Shown: positions 8,976-18,261, counted from the stretch's first letter. The stretch is 64,000 nt of DNA from Chthonobacter rhizosphaerae (GCF_013839525.1 NZ_JACDIS010000005.1:248001-312000); one strand, 5' to 3'. A program made the numbers and translations. Notes: generated by a model not told the origin, from the letters alone.

Positions 8976-10141
8976 GGCAGGCGTCTCCGGAGGGTGGGGG
9001 CGGCGATCGCGGCGAGCGCCGCGCCCACGGGCACGGGCGGCTTGCCGGCGAGGAGGCGCGCCTTGTCGAGCGGGGTGAGGCGGGCGGCGTAGAAGCGCTC
9101 GATGAGCGGCCGGGGCAGGCGGTAGAAGCGCTCCATCACGCCGACGCGCGCCTCCGGCCGTCCGGCGAGGAAGAGCATGCGGTTGAGGGCGCGGAAGAAG
9201 CGCCGCTCCTTGAACGTGCGCACCGCGTGGTCGCGGATGGCGGCGAACACCGCCGGCGCCGCATGGTCCGGCAGATCGGCGACCAGGAGCGCGAGGCGCG
9301 CCGCGTCGGGCAGCGAATAGCCGGTGGTCGGGTGGAAGAGGCCGGCTCTCAGGCCCGAGCGCGGGATGCCGTCCGCCGCCGCCCAGAAGGCCTCCACGTC
9401 GCCGTCGAGGGTGATGGGGAGGACGCCCGTCTCCCGGCGGATCACCTCCGCCTCGCCCCAGCCTCGGGCGCGCCGGTAGGCGGCGAGGCTGTCCGCGTGA
9501 TCGAGGCCCGGCTGGTCGCGGGCGTCCGCATAGGCGGTGTCCTCCACGAGGAGCCGGTCGGGGCCGAACGGCAGGACGTAGACGAAACGGTAGCCGCCCC
9601 GCTGCGGCACGGTGGCGTCCATGATGACCGGCGCGCGAACGCCGTGCGGCGCGGCGAGCCGGATCTCCTCGCCGAGGAAGGTCTGCCAACCGAGGCGGAG
9701 GTGCGGGCTCGGCGCCGGCCCGCGCCCGTCGATCACCGTCAGGGCGGTCAGCACGGCGCCGTCCGACAGGGTCGCGGTTGTGGGGGTGAGAGCCGCGACG
9801 GACGCGCCGAGACGAACGCGATCGCCGAGGCGGGCGGCGAGGACGTCGTGGAAGCGGTCCGACGGGACCGACGCGTAGCCGCTGGCGAGCTCTCGCGCGT
9901 GGCCGGGGAAGACGACCGCCTGCGCCGGCCAGCGATGGGCGACGAGCGGCGCCACCAGGGCCGATCCGGCCGCGTCGAGGTCGGTGTCGTGGAAGGACCA
10001 GGTGTGATTGCCGCCGAGTCGGTCGCCCGCCTCGAGGACGAGGACGGAGAGGTCCGGCCGCCGCTGGGTCAGGGCCAGGGCGAGGAGCCCGTTGGCGAGG
10101 CCGCCGCCGACGAGGAGCACGTCGACCGTCCGGCTGGTCAT
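8972..10141 (-). CDS. crtY: Lycopene beta-cyclase CrtY
   Basis: CrtY closes both ends of lycopene to beta-carotene, using reduced flavin non-redox. The protein has 389 residues. The N-terminal nucleotide-binding motif is VLLVGGGLANGLLALAL, followed by GGNHTWSFH, a hallmark of CrtY; RRGNPS-type prenyl motifs are absent. The middle shows GWQTFLGEE and FVYVLPF, and the C-terminal third has LFHPTTGYSLPDAARLA and FYRLP. The ATG at 10141 overlaps the crtX stop (10138-10140). No crtW ketolase gene is present in the cluster, so astaxanthin-type products are not expected from these genes alone. Confidence 0.94.
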   Translation of the reverse strand: MTSRTVDVLLVGGGLANGLLALALTQRRPDLSVLVLEAGDRLGGNHTWSFHDTDLDAAGSALVAPLVAHRWPAQAVVFPGHARELASGYASVPSDRFHDVLAARLGDRVRLGASVAALTPTTATLSDGAVLTALTVIDGRGPAPSPHLRLGWQTFLGEEIRLAAPHGVRAPVIMDATVPQRGGYRFVYVLPFGPDRLLVEDTAYADARDQPGLDHADSLAAYRRARGWGEAEVIRRETGVLPITLDGDVEAFWAAADGIPRSGLRAGLFHPTTGYSLPDAARLALLVADLPDHAAPAVFAAIRDHAVRTFKERRFFRALNRMLFLAGRPEARVGVMERFYRLPRPLIERFYAARLTPLDKARLLAGKPPVPVGAALAAIAAPTLRRRLP

Positions 10142-11457
10142 GAGGGCACCGGTTCGGCGCGGACCGGCGAGCCGGTGCGCACCGCCTGCAGGATGATGTC
10201 GGCCGCCCGTTCCGCTCCGCCGGCGGTGGCGACGTCGTCCGCGAAGGCGCGGGCGCGGCTCCGGAAGCCGTCCTCCGACAGGAGGCGGTGGAGGGCGCGG
10301 GCGGTTCGGCTGGCGGTCAGCAGGCGATGGTCGGCGACGAGGCCGACGCCGGCGTGGCGGACCCGGGCCGCCATGCCGGGCTGGTCGAAGGCGATCGGCA
10401 GAACCAGCATGGGGACGCCGAAGGACAGGGCGTCCATCACCGTGTTGAGGCCGCCGTGGGTGACGATGACCGCCGCCCGGGCGATCACCGCCCGTTGCGG
10501 CGCGAAGGCGACCACGTGGTCGGCCGGGATGCGGGCCGCTTCCCTGTCCGACAGGAGGCCGCAATGGGCGACCAGCACCTCCGCGCCCAGGGAGCGCGCC
10601 GCCTTGGCGGCGGTGCGCAGGAGGCGCGCCCGGCCGCCCTGGAGCGTGCCGAGGGAGCAGAACACCAAGGGGCGGCCGGACGACTCGAACGGCAGGTCGC
10701 GGTGGTCGTCGCCCGGGCGGCGGAAGGGACCGACATAGTGCACGTGCGGCGGCAGCCGCGTGCGGGGGAAGTCGAACCGGCGGACGAGCTGGACCACGTC
10801 CGCCAGCGGGGACAGGCCCTCGTCGAGCCGGCGGCGGGGGCGCACGCCGAGACGCTCCGCCCAGGCGGCGACCGCGTCCTCGTGCGGCTTCATCAGGAAG
10901 CCGCTCACCCACTCGCCGCCGCGGTTTCGGGCGAGGCCCCTTTCGGAGGGATCATAGGGCCAGGAGAGGACCGGCAGGGGCACGGCCGGCTCGCGGTTCA
11001 CCGGCAGGGCGCAGGCGACCGATACGAATGGCACACCGAGATGCTCGGCGACGAGGCCGCCCGCCGCCTCCATCTGGTCGGTCACCACGGCGTCCACGCC
11101 GAGGCCGGAAAGGACGGCCGGCGCCTCCCGGCAGAGAAGGTCGGTGGCGTCCACCATGTCGGCGACCACCCGGCGGATGCCGAAGGGGCCGCCGGGGCGG
11201 GCGGCGCGGGCGATCACCGCGGCGAGGCTGCCGGGCGGGTGGGTGCGCTCGCCGACGGGCGCGAAGCCTAGCGCAGGGCTCCCGACGAAGCCGCGCACGT
11301 CCGGGCGATGCACGAGCGTCGCCCGGTGGCCGCGCGCCACCAGCGCCTCCGCGATCGCCTCGATGGCGGATACGTGGCTCGGGAAGGACGGGGCGATGAG
11401 GCCGAAGTGCAAGGGCGGCGGCTCGGTGGTTGCGGTGCGTCGACCGGTCAACGCCAA
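10138..11457 (-). CDS. crtX: Zeaxanthin glucosyltransferase CrtX
   Basis: CrtX transfers glucose from UDP-glucose to the zeaxanthin hydroxyls, making mono- and diglucosides that sit in the membrane. The 439-residue GT1/MGT-family protein has an N-terminal acceptor domain beginning with LHFGLIAPSFPSHV. Its C-terminal donor site includes FCSLGT, FAPQ and the signature THGGLNTVMDALSFGVPML followed by FDQPGMAARV. It is the first gene of the four-gene overlapping crt operon. Presence of crtX with crtZ and absence of crtW predicts zeaxanthin glucosides as end products. The start agrees with family length. Confidence 0.9.
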   Translation of the reverse strand: MALTGRRTATTEPPPLHFGLIAPSFPSHVSAIEAIAEALVARGHRATLVHRPDVRGFVGSPALGFAPVGERTHPPGSLAAVIARAARPGGPFGIRRVVADMVDATDLLCREAPAVLSGLGVDAVVTDQMEAAGGLVAEHLGVPFVSVACALPVNREPAVPLPVLSWPYDPSERGLARNRGGEWVSGFLMKPHEDAVAAWAERLGVRPRRRLDEGLSPLADVVQLVRRFDFPRTRLPPHVHYVGPFRRPGDDHRDLPFESSGRPLVFCSLGTLQGGRARLLRTAAKAARSLGAEVLVAHCGLLSDREAARIPADHVVAFAPQRAVIARAAVIVTHGGLNTVMDALSFGVPMLVLPIAFDQPGMAARVRHAGVGLVADHRLLTASRTARALHRLLSEDGFRSRARAFADDVATAGGAERAADIILQAVRTGSPVRAEPVPS

Positions 11458-11540
11458 GCTCGCCCTTCCGTTGCCTTGAGCGTGGGCGGAGCGGGATCAG
11501 AAAGACGTGACCGCCGGCGGCGTCTCCGGTCCGCCTCCGT

Positions 11541-11888
11541 TCAGGCCAGCCAGAAGCCGAACACCGCCATCAGGGCCGCCAGCACGAGCACCGCGATCAG
11601 CGGCCCGACGAAGCTGGCGCGGGTCGTGGCCTCGGTGGTGCGGCCCGGCTCGCCGCTGATGGCGCGGCCGGTCTCGGAGGTGCGCTGGCCGACGGCGCTG
11701 CCGGCGGGACCGCGCAGCTCGTGGCTCGCCGCCTCGCGCACCGCGTCCGCGGTGGGCGGCCGGCCGGCGGCCTCGTCGTCGGTGCCGAGCGGGGACGCGG
11801 CCGGATCCGGGAAGGCGACCTTGTCGCCGGATTCCGTGCTGTCGATGCCGTGGCGCAGCCGCGCCGTGGTGGTGACGTCCTTGGTCAT
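11541..11888 (-). CDS. Small tail-anchored membrane protein of unknown function
   Basis: The protein has 115 residues from the ATG at 11888, which has GGAGAG four bases upstream; an in-frame ATG at 11909 is less well placed. Residues 1-90 are polar, low in hydrophobics and likely disordered, rich in Ala, Thr and Arg. A single hydrophobic helix (FVGPLIAVLVLAALMAVFGF) occupies the C-terminus and would anchor it in the inner membrane. I recognise no family. It is a monocistron between crtX and an alpha/beta hydrolase gene. Confidence 0.55.
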   Translation of the reverse strand: MTKDVTTTARLRHGIDSTESGDKVAFPDPAASPLGTDDEAAGRPPTADAVREAASHELRGPAGSAVGQRTSETGRAISGEPGRTTEATTRASFVGPLIAVLVLAALMAVFGFWLA

Positions 11889-11941
11889 GATGCTCTCCAG
11901 GTCTCTCAAGTCCAGACCCGCCGTCCGGGCCGTTTGTTCCG

Positions 11942-12781
11942 TCAGGGGACGCCGATGCGGGCGAGGGCGGCCGCGACGGCGGGCGGGTCGGCGTGGTGCG
12001 GCGCGTGGCCGACACCGGGGAGCGTCTCCACCCGGGCGTCCGGCAGGACGCCGGACAGCCAGGCGAGATGCCAGGCCGGCTCGGCGATCTCGTCCGCCTC
12101 GCCGGCCACCACGGCCATCGGCACGCCGCCGCCGGCGAGAATCGGCGCGACCGCCGCCATGGCGTCGTTGAAGGCGAGGAGTTCGGCCGCCATGGCCAGG
12201 ATGGCGCTGTCGCGCCCGGCGTGAACGAACGGAAAGTCGGCGAGATAGTCCGGCACCTCGTTCGGCTTCAGGGCGGCGGCCAGGATGCCGGGCCCGATCA
12301 GCGGCGCGATCAGCGGCACCACGGCCGTGCGCATCACCGGCCCGATGACCGGCGCGATCGCTGCCCTCAAGAGCGGCATCGGGGCATGGGGCGTGGGCCG
12401 GCAGAAGGGCGCGACCAGAAGCACGCCGGCGAGCCGGCCCGGATGGCGGGCCGCGAAGGCGAGGGCGGGTCCGGCGCCGATGGAATGGGCGACGAGCGTG
12501 ATCCGGGAGAGGCCGAGCGCCGACAGGACGCCGGCGAGCCAGTCGGCCTGGCCGTCGGCTCCGGCCTCCGCCTCGGGCAGCGGATCGGAGAAGCCGTAGC
12601 CGGGGCGGTCGAAGGCGAACAGGCGCCGACCGGGCAGGGTGGCGGTGAAGGCCGGCAGGATCTCCTCGGCGAGGCTGCCGAGGCCGTGGAGAAGGACGAC
12701 CGGCGGGCCGTCGCCACGCACGTGGAAGTGAACGCGGCGGCCGTCGACCTCGACGGTCCGGCCCACGAGAGGGTCCGTCAT
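11942..12781 (-). CDS. Alpha/beta-hydrolase fold protein
   Basis: The protein has 279 residues with no signal peptide. The oxyanion-hole HG is in LLHGLG (about 30-36) and the nucleophile elbow AHSIGAG is near residue 98. The catalytic acid is probably the Asp in GEADEI and the histidine is in GVGHAPHH near the C-terminus, a full Ser-Asp-His triad. The AB_hydrolase-1 family covers esterases, haloalkane and C-C bond hydrolases, so the substrate cannot be assigned. A long hydrophobic lid region (about 125-165, with many Pro, Ile and Val) suggests a lipophilic substrate. It is separated from crt genes by a small gene and faces away from the monooxygenase gene at 13164. Confidence 0.8.
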   Translation of the reverse strand: MTDPLVGRTVEVDGRRVHFHVRGDGPPVVLLHGLGSLAEEILPAFTATLPGRRLFAFDRPGYGFSDPLPEAEAGADGQADWLAGVLSALGLSRITLVAHSIGAGPALAFAARHPGRLAGVLLVAPFCRPTPHAPMPLLRAAIAPVIGPVMRTAVVPLIAPLIGPGILAAALKPNEVPDYLADFPFVHAGRDSAILAMAAELLAFNDAMAAVAPILAGGGVPMAVVAGEADEIAEPAWHLAWLSGVLPDARVETLPGVGHAPHHADPPAVAAALARIGVP

Positions 12782-13163
12782 CGCTGTTCCGAGTGTTCAG
12801 GCCCCCGGCCCATGAAACACCCGACCGGCGGCTTGGTTTCCCCGCCGTCGTCCCAAGATGTGGGCCGACGATCAGGACCGCTTATCCGGTGGTCAACTGG
12901 ACCGGAACCGGAGCGGAACCCAAATCGCGCGACTTATCAGTCCTTTGCCGGATCAGGGTGCGGCCAGGGTGGCGCGAATTTAGCCGCGGGGAGCACGGCG
13001 CGTGCATGCGACGCCGCCAGTGCGCCGCAACGATGCTTTGCCCCTTGTTGATGGTCGCTGTCGCGGACGCCCGACTAGTCTTTCAGGCAGTGGAGAGAAG
13101 GATCGCACGGGGATTGGGCCCCCGGTCCTTCCGGCATTCACCCGCTTCAGGAGGCTTTCAGCC
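12782..13163. other. 382-base divergent intergenic region
   Basis: This is non-coding DNA between the hydrolase and the first NtaA-type monooxygenase. It contains CAGGAGG (13148-13154), the ribosome site for the GTG start of the latter. I saw no conserved promoter hexamers, riboswitch-like fold or repeat. Confidence 0.4.
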
Positions 13164-14477
13164 GTGGCAGCCAATCCGTTTCATCTCGCCTGGTTCCTGC
13201 AGGGGTCGAGCATCCAGGCCTGGGGCATGCCGTGGACGGGCAACATCAGCGAGGAGTGGGGCTCGGCCTCCATGTTCCTCGATCTCGTCCGCAACATGGA
13301 GCGGGCCTGCTTCGACTACATCCTCGTGGAGGATTCCATCTACATCGGCCAGAACTGGAAGGACAGCCGGCAGATGTTCCTGGAGAACGGCATGTCCGTT
13401 CCGCGCCAGGAGCCCTCGGTGGTGGCGGCCATCATGGCGGCCGCGACCACCCGGCTCGGCATCGTGCCGACGCTCTCCACCTTCGCCTACGCGCCCTACC
13501 TGACCGCCCGCATCGTCGGCACGCTGGACCAGATCTCGGCCGGCCGCGGCGGCTGGAACATGGTGACAGGGTCGTCGGACCTGTCGGCCATGAACTTCGG
13601 CGCCGACCAGCTGCCCGACCACGACAAGCGCTACGACATGGCGGAGGAGTACATCCAGATCTGCCGCCAGCTCTGGGGCAGCTGGGAGCCGGGCGCCATC
13701 GTGGCCGACCGCGAGAGCGGCATCCTGATCGACCACACCAAGGTCCACACCATCGACTTCGAGGGCGAATACTACCGCTGCCGCGGACCGCTCAACTCCG
13801 GGCCGCTGCCACAGGGGCAGCCGGTGATCGCCCAGGCGGGCGGATCGGTGAAGGGCAAGGCGTTCGCCGCCAAGTACGCCGACACGGTGGTGGCCGCCCC
13901 GCGCGGCATCCCGGCCATGAAGGCCTACCGCGACGACGTGCGCGCCCAGATGAAGGCCATGGGCCGCGACCCGGACAGCTGCAAGATCCTGTTCCTGGTG
14001 ACCCCCATCGTGGCCGAGACCATGGACGAGGCCAACTGGCGGGCCGGCCAGAGGGCCGTGTGGGCCTCCAAGAACGTGGACCGCTGCCTCGCCCAGCTCG
14101 GCTGGAGCACCAACATCGACTTCTCCGGCCACGACCTGGACGCCCCTGTGGGCGAGCTCAGCACCAACGGCCACCAGTCGTCGCTGGCGCAGTTCGTCAC
14201 CAAGGCCGGCAAGAAGACGCTGCGGGAAGCCATCATCGCCCACGCCAGCAGCGGCTATTCCACCGAACTCATCGGCACCCCCGACGTGGTGGCCGGCCAG
14301 ATGGCCGAAGCCATGGAGGAGGTCGGCGGCGACGGCTTCCTGATCAACCTTCCCGACGTCTCCCGCCGGTCGATCGCGACCATCTGCGACGGCCTGGTGC
14401 CGGCGCTCCAGCAGCGAGGTCTCGTCCGCAAGAAGTACGCCCACGAGCAGCTCCGGGACAATCTCCTGGAGTTCTGA
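13164..14477 (+). CDS. FMNH2-dependent monooxygenase, NtaA/SnaA/DszA family (copy 1)
   Basis: This 437-residue protein starts at GTG 13164 behind CAGGAGG (nine-base gap). It belongs to the bacterial-luciferase superfamily subgroup that includes nitrilotriacetate (NtaA), EDTA (EmoA), dibenzothiophene-sulfone (DszA) and N-acetyl-S-alkylcysteine (CmoJ, YxeK) monooxygenases. These use FMNH2 from a separate reductase to cleave C-N or C-S bonds. Family landmarks are FHLAWF at the start, [13 protein letters not shown], a GRGGWNMVTGSS flavin-binding segment, AQAGGSVKGKAFAA and the C-terminal GGDGFLI and GLVPALQQRGL. It is clearly more distant from the two copies at 20-23 kb than those are from each other. 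Substrate is not determinable. Confidence 0.88.
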   Translation: MAANPFHLAWFLQGSSIQAWGMPWTGNISEEWGSASMFLDLVRNMERACFDYILVEDSIYIGQNWKDSRQMFLENGMSVPRQEPSVVAAIMAAATTRLGIVPTLSTFAYAPYLTARIVGTLDQISAGRGGWNMVTGSSDLSAMNFGADQLPDHDKRYDMAEEYIQICRQLWGSWEPGAIVADRESGILIDHTKVHTIDFEGEYYRCRGPLNSGPLPQGQPVIAQAGGSVKGKAFAAKYADTVVAAPRGIPAMKAYRDDVRAQMKAMGRDPDSCKILFLVTPIVAETMDEANWRAGQRAVWASKNVDRCLAQLGWSTNIDFSGHDLDAPVGELSTNGHQSSLAQFVTKAGKKTLREAIIAHASSGYSTELIGTPDVVAGQMAEAMEEVGGDGFLINLPDVSRRSIATICDGLVPALQQRGLVRKKYAHEQLRDNLLEF

Positions 14478-14495
14478 TCCAGTCGTGGACACAAC

Positions 14496-14541
14496 AAATC
14501 GCCGCCGATCCGGATCTTGATCTCCGGTCGGCGGCGAATTT
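14496..14541 (+). terminator. Hairpin terminator after the first NtaA-type gene
   Basis: CGCCGCCGATCCGG (14500-14513) pairs with CCGGTCGGCGGCG (14524-14536) with one bulge. The stem is flanked by AAAT and AATTT. It begins 19 bases after the stop codon. Confidence 0.7.
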
Positions 14542-14809
14542 CTCGTTCCTGATTTTGCGTGACCAAGGGATCTACAAGTGCGTTCAGAAAATATACGGCG
14601 CGACGCCAGCCGAAATAAGTAGTAATACTTGACTCTTGTTGGAGATGATGCACACTGGTCGACGTTGCTGACGGGGGAGGATCGTCCGTACAGCCTGTCC
14701 CTCGACGAGGCGAAACGCCCACGGGGGTTCGCGTTCCAGGCCCGGCCGCCGGGCCTTTCAGCGCATCGCGTTCCACCCATGTCCCGTCACCCGGTCAAGG
14801 ATCGTTTCG
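14542..14809 (+). promoter_or_regulatory. Relatively AT-rich leader of the ABC-transporter operon
   Basis: This 268-base stretch is poorer in G+C than its surroundings between 14580 and 14650. TTGACT at 14629-14634 could be a -35 box, but no convincing -10 follows at 17 bases. The ribosome site AAGGA ends eight bases before the binding-protein ATG. Transcription probably starts here, but the exact site is unclear. Confidence 0.35.
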
Positions 14810-15661
14810 ATGTCGTCCCAGTCCGCTCTCGTCCGCCGTTTCGGCGCGCTCCTGTCCTCGCTCGCCCTCGCCGGCACGCTCATCGCCGGCACGGCCGTGT
14901 CCGCCCGCGCGGAAAAGCTCAAGCTCGGCAACGAGGGCGTCTACCCGCCCTTCAGCATGGTGGATTCGGCCGGCAACCTGACCGGCGTGGAGCCGGATCT
15001 CGCCCGCGAGATGTGCGCCCGCATGAAGGTGGAATGCGAGATCGTCGTCATGGATTTCAAGGCCTTGGTGCCGTCCATGCTGCAGGGCAAGTTCGACATC
15101 CTGATCAGCCAGCTCACCCCGACGGCCGAGCGCAAGGAGAAGATGCTCTTCACCCAGCGCGTGGTCGCCAACCCGATGACCTTCGTGGTGCCCAAGGACT
15201 TCAACGCCGACCTGACCAAGGAGGCCCTGAAGGGCAAGGGCGTGAAGATCGGCATGCAGCGCGGCGGCGCCCACATCAAGTATATCGAGAACTGGCTCGG
15301 CGACTCGCTCGAGTACAGCTTCTACGACAACCCCGACCAGACCCGCATGGATCTTCTCGCCGGCCGCATCAACATGCTGTTCGAGGCGAAGATCAACGTC
15401 ACCCTGGAGCTGATCAACAAGCCGGAAGGCAAGGACTACAAGCTCTATGGCGGCGAGTACTGGATCGGCGAGCAGTCCGTTCCGGAAGCCGAGCGCGGCC
15501 TGTCGTGGGCCGTCGCCAAGGGCCGGGAGGAGCTGCGCGACCGCATCGACGCCACCCTGGCGGCCATGATCGCGGACTGCACCTACACCAAGATCCGCAA
15601 GAAGTACCTGGACATCACGACGCTGCCGGCTGACGCGGAGTGCGAAGCCAAGACGAACTGA
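14810..15661 (+). CDS. Periplasmic polar amino-acid-binding protein (family 3 SBP)
   Basis: The protein has 283 residues with a Sec signal peptide of about 34 residues (hydrophobic core, then VSARAEKL). It has the family 3 binding-protein layout: GVYPPFSMVD, GVEPDLAREM, a DFKALVPSMLQGKFDI motif and QLTPTAERKEK, with the hinge region MDLLAGRINML. These proteins bind lysine/arginine/ornithine, histidine, glutamine, cystine or opines. The acidic/aromatic pocket cannot be resolved by eye, so the ligand is open. It is the first gene of a four-gene importer operon lying inside the flavin-monooxygenase locus, so the ligand is probably the monooxygenase substrate or a relative. Confidence 0.88.
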   Translation: MSSQSALVRRFGALLSSLALAGTLIAGTAVSARAEKLKLGNEGVYPPFSMVDSAGNLTGVEPDLAREMCARMKVECEIVVMDFKALVPSMLQGKFDILISQLTPTAERKEKMLFTQRVVANPMTFVVPKDFNADLTKEALKGKGVKIGMQRGGAHIKYIENWLGDSLEYSFYDNPDQTRMDLLAGRINMLFEAKINVTLELINKPEGKDYKLYGGEYWIGEQSVPEAERGLSWAVAKGREELRDRIDATLAAMIADCTYTKIRKKYLDITTLPADAECEAKTN

Positions 15662-15689
15662 CGCGAAAGGACGCCTTTCTCCTTTCGCG
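15662..15689 (+). other. Intercistronic stem-loop between binding protein and permease
   Basis: A perfect nine-base-pair stem, CGCGAAAGG (15662-15670) with CCTTTCGCG (15681-15689), has a ten-base loop and starts right at the stop codon. Such hairpins after binding-protein genes usually protect the 5' part of the mRNA and raise binding-protein output relative to the permeases. Confidence 0.65.
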
Positions 15690-15712
15690 ACACGGGCAGG
15701 GAGCTTCCCGCG

Positions 15713-16411
15713 ATGGAACTGTTCTCGGATCAATTCAACGGCTACCTTTGGCAGATGGTCCAGGGGGCCTACATAACCCTCCAGCTGTTCGCCGCGGGCT
15801 TCACCCTGGCCCTCGTCCTCGGCACGCTGATCGGCATCGTGACGCTGTCGAGAAACTGGCTGATCCAGGCGGTCTGGAAGACCTACGCCTCGATCATCAT
15901 GGGCGTGCCGTCGCTCCTCATCATCTTCCTGCTCTACTACGGCGGCAGCGCCATGCTGTCGGGCCTCTTCGGCACCGACCGGTCGTTCGACGTCACGCCC
16001 TTCGGGGCCGGCGTCACGGCGCTGACCATCGTCTACGCCGCCTACGTGGCCGAACTGGTCCACGGGGCGGTGATGAACCTGCCCAAGGGCCAGTTCGAGG
16101 CCTGCTCGGCGCTCGCCATCGGGCCCGTGGCCGCCTGGCGACACGTGATCCTGCCCCAGCTGACGAGGCTCGCCCTGCCGGGCCTCGTCAACATCTGGAT
16201 GATCGTCCTCAAGGACACCCCGCTGGTCTCGCTCGCCGGGCTCAACGACCTGGTGGCGAACGCCAAGATCGCCGCGGGCGCGACGAAGGAGCCGTTCATC
16301 TTCTTCATCGCCGCCTCGCTCTTCTTCATCGTCTTCAGCGCCCTGACGCTGCGGCTGTCGGCACGGCTCGAGGCGCGGTTCGGCCGCGGCCTCGCGGAGG
16401 TCAAAGCATGA
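15713..16411 (+). CDS. Amino-acid ABC transporter permease 1 (HisQ/ArtQ type)
   Basis: This 232-residue inner-membrane protein has about five transmembrane helices. The BPD_transp_1 coupling loop lies near residues 135-165 ([22 protein letters not shown]), with the EAA motif that contacts the ATPase. The N-terminus [15 protein letters not shown] is the usual His/Glu/Gln/Arg/opine permease start. It would form a heterodimer with the next gene product. Its stop overlaps the next start as ATGA (16408-16411). Confidence 0.9.
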   Translation: MELFSDQFNGYLWQMVQGAYITLQLFAAGFTLALVLGTLIGIVTLSRNWLIQAVWKTYASIIMGVPSLLIIFLLYYGGSAMLSGLFGTDRSFDVTPFGAGVTALTIVYAAYVAELVHGAVMNLPKGQFEACSALAIGPVAAWRHVILPQLTRLALPGLVNIWMIVLKDTPLVSLAGLNDLVANAKIAAGATKEPFIFFIAASLFFIVFSALTLRLSARLEARFGRGLAEVKA

Positions 16412-17280
16412 GCGCCCTTCCGATCGACTTCGCCCTCGCCTGGGACAGCCTTCCGCAGATGGCAGAAGGCCTGGTGACCACCCTGCTGATCACCGTTCTG
16501 GTTCTGGTGCTCGGCCTGCCGCTGTCGGTGCTGGTGACCCTCGCCCGCATGTCGCGGAGCCGGATCCTGTCCTGGCCGGCGGCGGCCTTCGTGGTCTTCT
16601 TCCGCGGCGCGCCGCTCCTGATCCTGCTCTACCTGGTCTATTATGGGTTCGGCCAGATCGAGGCCCTGCGGGACGGCCCGCTCTGGGTGATCTTCGGCAG
16701 CGCCTTCGCCTGCGCGGTGATCGGCCTCACGCTCAACCACGTCGCCTACATGGTGGAGGTGGTGCGCGGCAGCCTGAACGCGGTGCCGGCGGGCCTCGTG
16801 GAGGCGAGCGCGGCGCTGGGCCTGACGCCGCGCGAGACCTTCACCTACATCCGCCTGCCGCTCGCCATGCGCTACGGCCTCGCCGCCTACCAGAACGAGG
16901 TGGTGATGTTCACCAAGGGCACGGCCGTGGTGAGCGTCATCACGGTGATCGACCTCACCGCGGTGGCGAACGAACTGTTCGAGGAGACCTACGATCCGTT
17001 CACGCCCATGCTGACGGCGGCCGCCTTCTACTGGTGCCTGGTCAACGCGATCCGGCTCGGGTTCGGGGCGCTGGAAAACCACCTCAACCGCCACCAGCGG
17101 CGCGAACAGGCCGTGAAGCCCACCACCCCCGCGGGCGCGGCGGCAGCCGCCGCCGAACCGCCGGCGGGCGCGCCCGTCGCGCCGCTTCGCCGGATGATCG
17201 GTTCCGATCGTCGCCCGGTGCCTGTGAAGGCCGCGGCGCCCGCCCTTTCCACCGCCACGCCGAAGGAACACGCCCTATGA
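16408..17280 (+). CDS. Amino-acid ABC transporter permease 2 (HisM/ArtM type)
   Basis: The first 235 of 290 residues are a standard permease, with [16 protein letters not shown] at the start and the EAA loop [21 protein letters not shown] near residue 132. About 55 extra C-terminal residues (from QREQAVKP) are rich in Ala and Pro, end in a basic stretch and look disordered. That tail is unusual for this family and would be cytoplasmic. The gene is coupled to both neighbours by ATGA overlaps (16408 and 17277). Confidence 0.88.
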   Translation: MSALPIDFALAWDSLPQMAEGLVTTLLITVLVLVLGLPLSVLVTLARMSRSRILSWPAAAFVVFFRGAPLLILLYLVYYGFGQIEALRDGPLWVIFGSAFACAVIGLTLNHVAYMVEVVRGSLNAVPAGLVEASAALGLTPRETFTYIRLPLAMRYGLAAYQNEVVMFTKGTAVVSVITVIDLTAVANELFEETYDPFTPMLTAAAFYWCLVNAIRLGFGALENHLNRHQRREQAVKPTTPAGAAAAAAEPPAGAPVAPLRRMIGSDRRPVPVKAAAPALSTATPKEHAL

Positions 17281-18059
17281 GCGCCCTCCAGACCGAGACG
17301 GGCCCGCAGCCCGTGGCCGCGCCGCGCCCCATCGCCGTCGAGATGACCGGCGTGGAGAAATACTACGGGAAGTTCAAGGCCCTGTCGGGCATCGACCTGA
17401 CGGTCCGCAAGGGCGAGAAGATCGTCATCTGCGGCCCGTCCGGGTCCGGCAAGTCCACCCTCATCCGCACCATCAACCGCCTGGAGCCGCACGACGGCGG
17501 CACCATCGTGGTGAACGGCATCACCCTCGACGGATCGCCCACCTCGGTCCAGGACGTGCGGCTGGAATGCGGGATGGTGTTCCAGCAGTTCAACCTGTTC
17601 CCGCACCTGACCATCCTGGAGAACTGCATGCTGGCGCCGCGCCTGACGCGCAAGCTCTCCAAGACGCAGGCCGAGGCGCTGGCGCTGAAGTACCTGGAGC
17701 GGGTGCATATCGGCGCCCAGACGCACAAATATCCGAGCCAGCTCTCCGGCGGGCAGCAGCAGCGGGTGGCGATCGCCCGGGCGCTCTGCATGGAGCCGCC
17801 GATCATGCTGTTCGACGAACCCACGTCCGCCCTGGACCCGGAGATGATCAAGGAGGTGCTCCAGGTGATGGAGGACCTCGCCGAGGACGGCATGACGATG
17901 ATCTGCGTCACCCACGAAATGGGCTTCGCCCGCCGGGTGGCGAACCGCTGCGTGTTCATGGACCAGGGCGAGATCGTCGAGGAGGCGCGCGCGGAGGAAT
18001 TCTTCGAGGCGCCGAAGAGCGATCGGCTGAAGGCCTTCCTCGCCCAGATCCTGCACTGA
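17277..18059 (+). CDS. Amino-acid ABC transporter ATP-binding protein (HisP/GlnQ type)
   Basis: This 260-residue cytoplasmic ATPase energises the importer. It has Walker [10 protein letters not shown], the Q-loop [12 protein letters not shown], the signature LSGGQQQR, Walker [15 protein letters not shown] and the switch histidine in CVTHEMGFA. The segment after the Q-loop (ENCMLAPR) and the C-terminus ([18 protein letters not shown]) are typical of polar amino-acid systems. About 20 N-terminal residues precede the core. It is the last gene of the operon and is followed by a hairpin terminator. Confidence 0.93.
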   Translation: MSALQTETGPQPVAAPRPIAVEMTGVEKYYGKFKALSGIDLTVRKGEKIVICGPSGSGKSTLIRTINRLEPHDGGTIVVNGITLDGSPTSVQDVRLECGMVFQQFNLFPHLTILENCMLAPRLTRKLSKTQAEALALKYLERVHIGAQTHKYPSQLSGGQQQRVAIARALCMEPPIMLFDEPTSALDPEMIKEVLQVMEDLAEDGMTMICVTHEMGFARRVANRCVFMDQGEIVEEARAEEFFEAPKSDRLKAFLAQILH

Positions 18060-18086
18060 TCTCCACTGAGAGGACTCCGGCCCGAC

Positions 18087-18115
18087 ACGGCCGCCGGCTG
18101 CCCCGGCGGCCGTTT
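18087..18115 (+). terminator. Terminator of the ABC-transporter operon
   Basis: An eleven-base-pair stem, ACGGCCGCCGG (18087-18097) with CCGGCGGCCGT (18103-18113), has a five-base loop and is followed by a short TTT. Confidence 0.7.
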
Positions 18116-18225
18116 CGCGTCAAGGCGCGCATAAGCCTTGCGACGCGGCTGGCGACGCTCCGAGAGGATGACCACCGAATCCCGAGGGGATGGTCCCGAC
18201 TTTCGCGAGGGTTCGATCGGCATGG

Positions 18226-18261
18226 AAAAGGCCCGCGAAGAGCGTTCTCCGCGGGCCTTTT
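18226..18261. terminator. Bidirectional terminator between convergent operons
   Basis: AAAAGGCCCGCG (18226-18237) and CGCGGGCCTTTT (18250-18261) form a perfect stem with T runs on both strands. It separates the rightward ABC operon from the leftward monooxygenase operon, whose last gene ends at 18287. Confidence 0.85.

Noticed and set aside
11916-11940. EcfG-like element before the small membrane protein (minus strand)
   Set aside because: GGAAC is present, but the -10 part reads GGT rather than GTT at the tested spacings, so the match is incomplete.
14652-14668. Sigma-54-like TGG...TTGCT before the ABC operon
   Set aside because: The distance between TGG and TTGC is two bases too short for RpoN.
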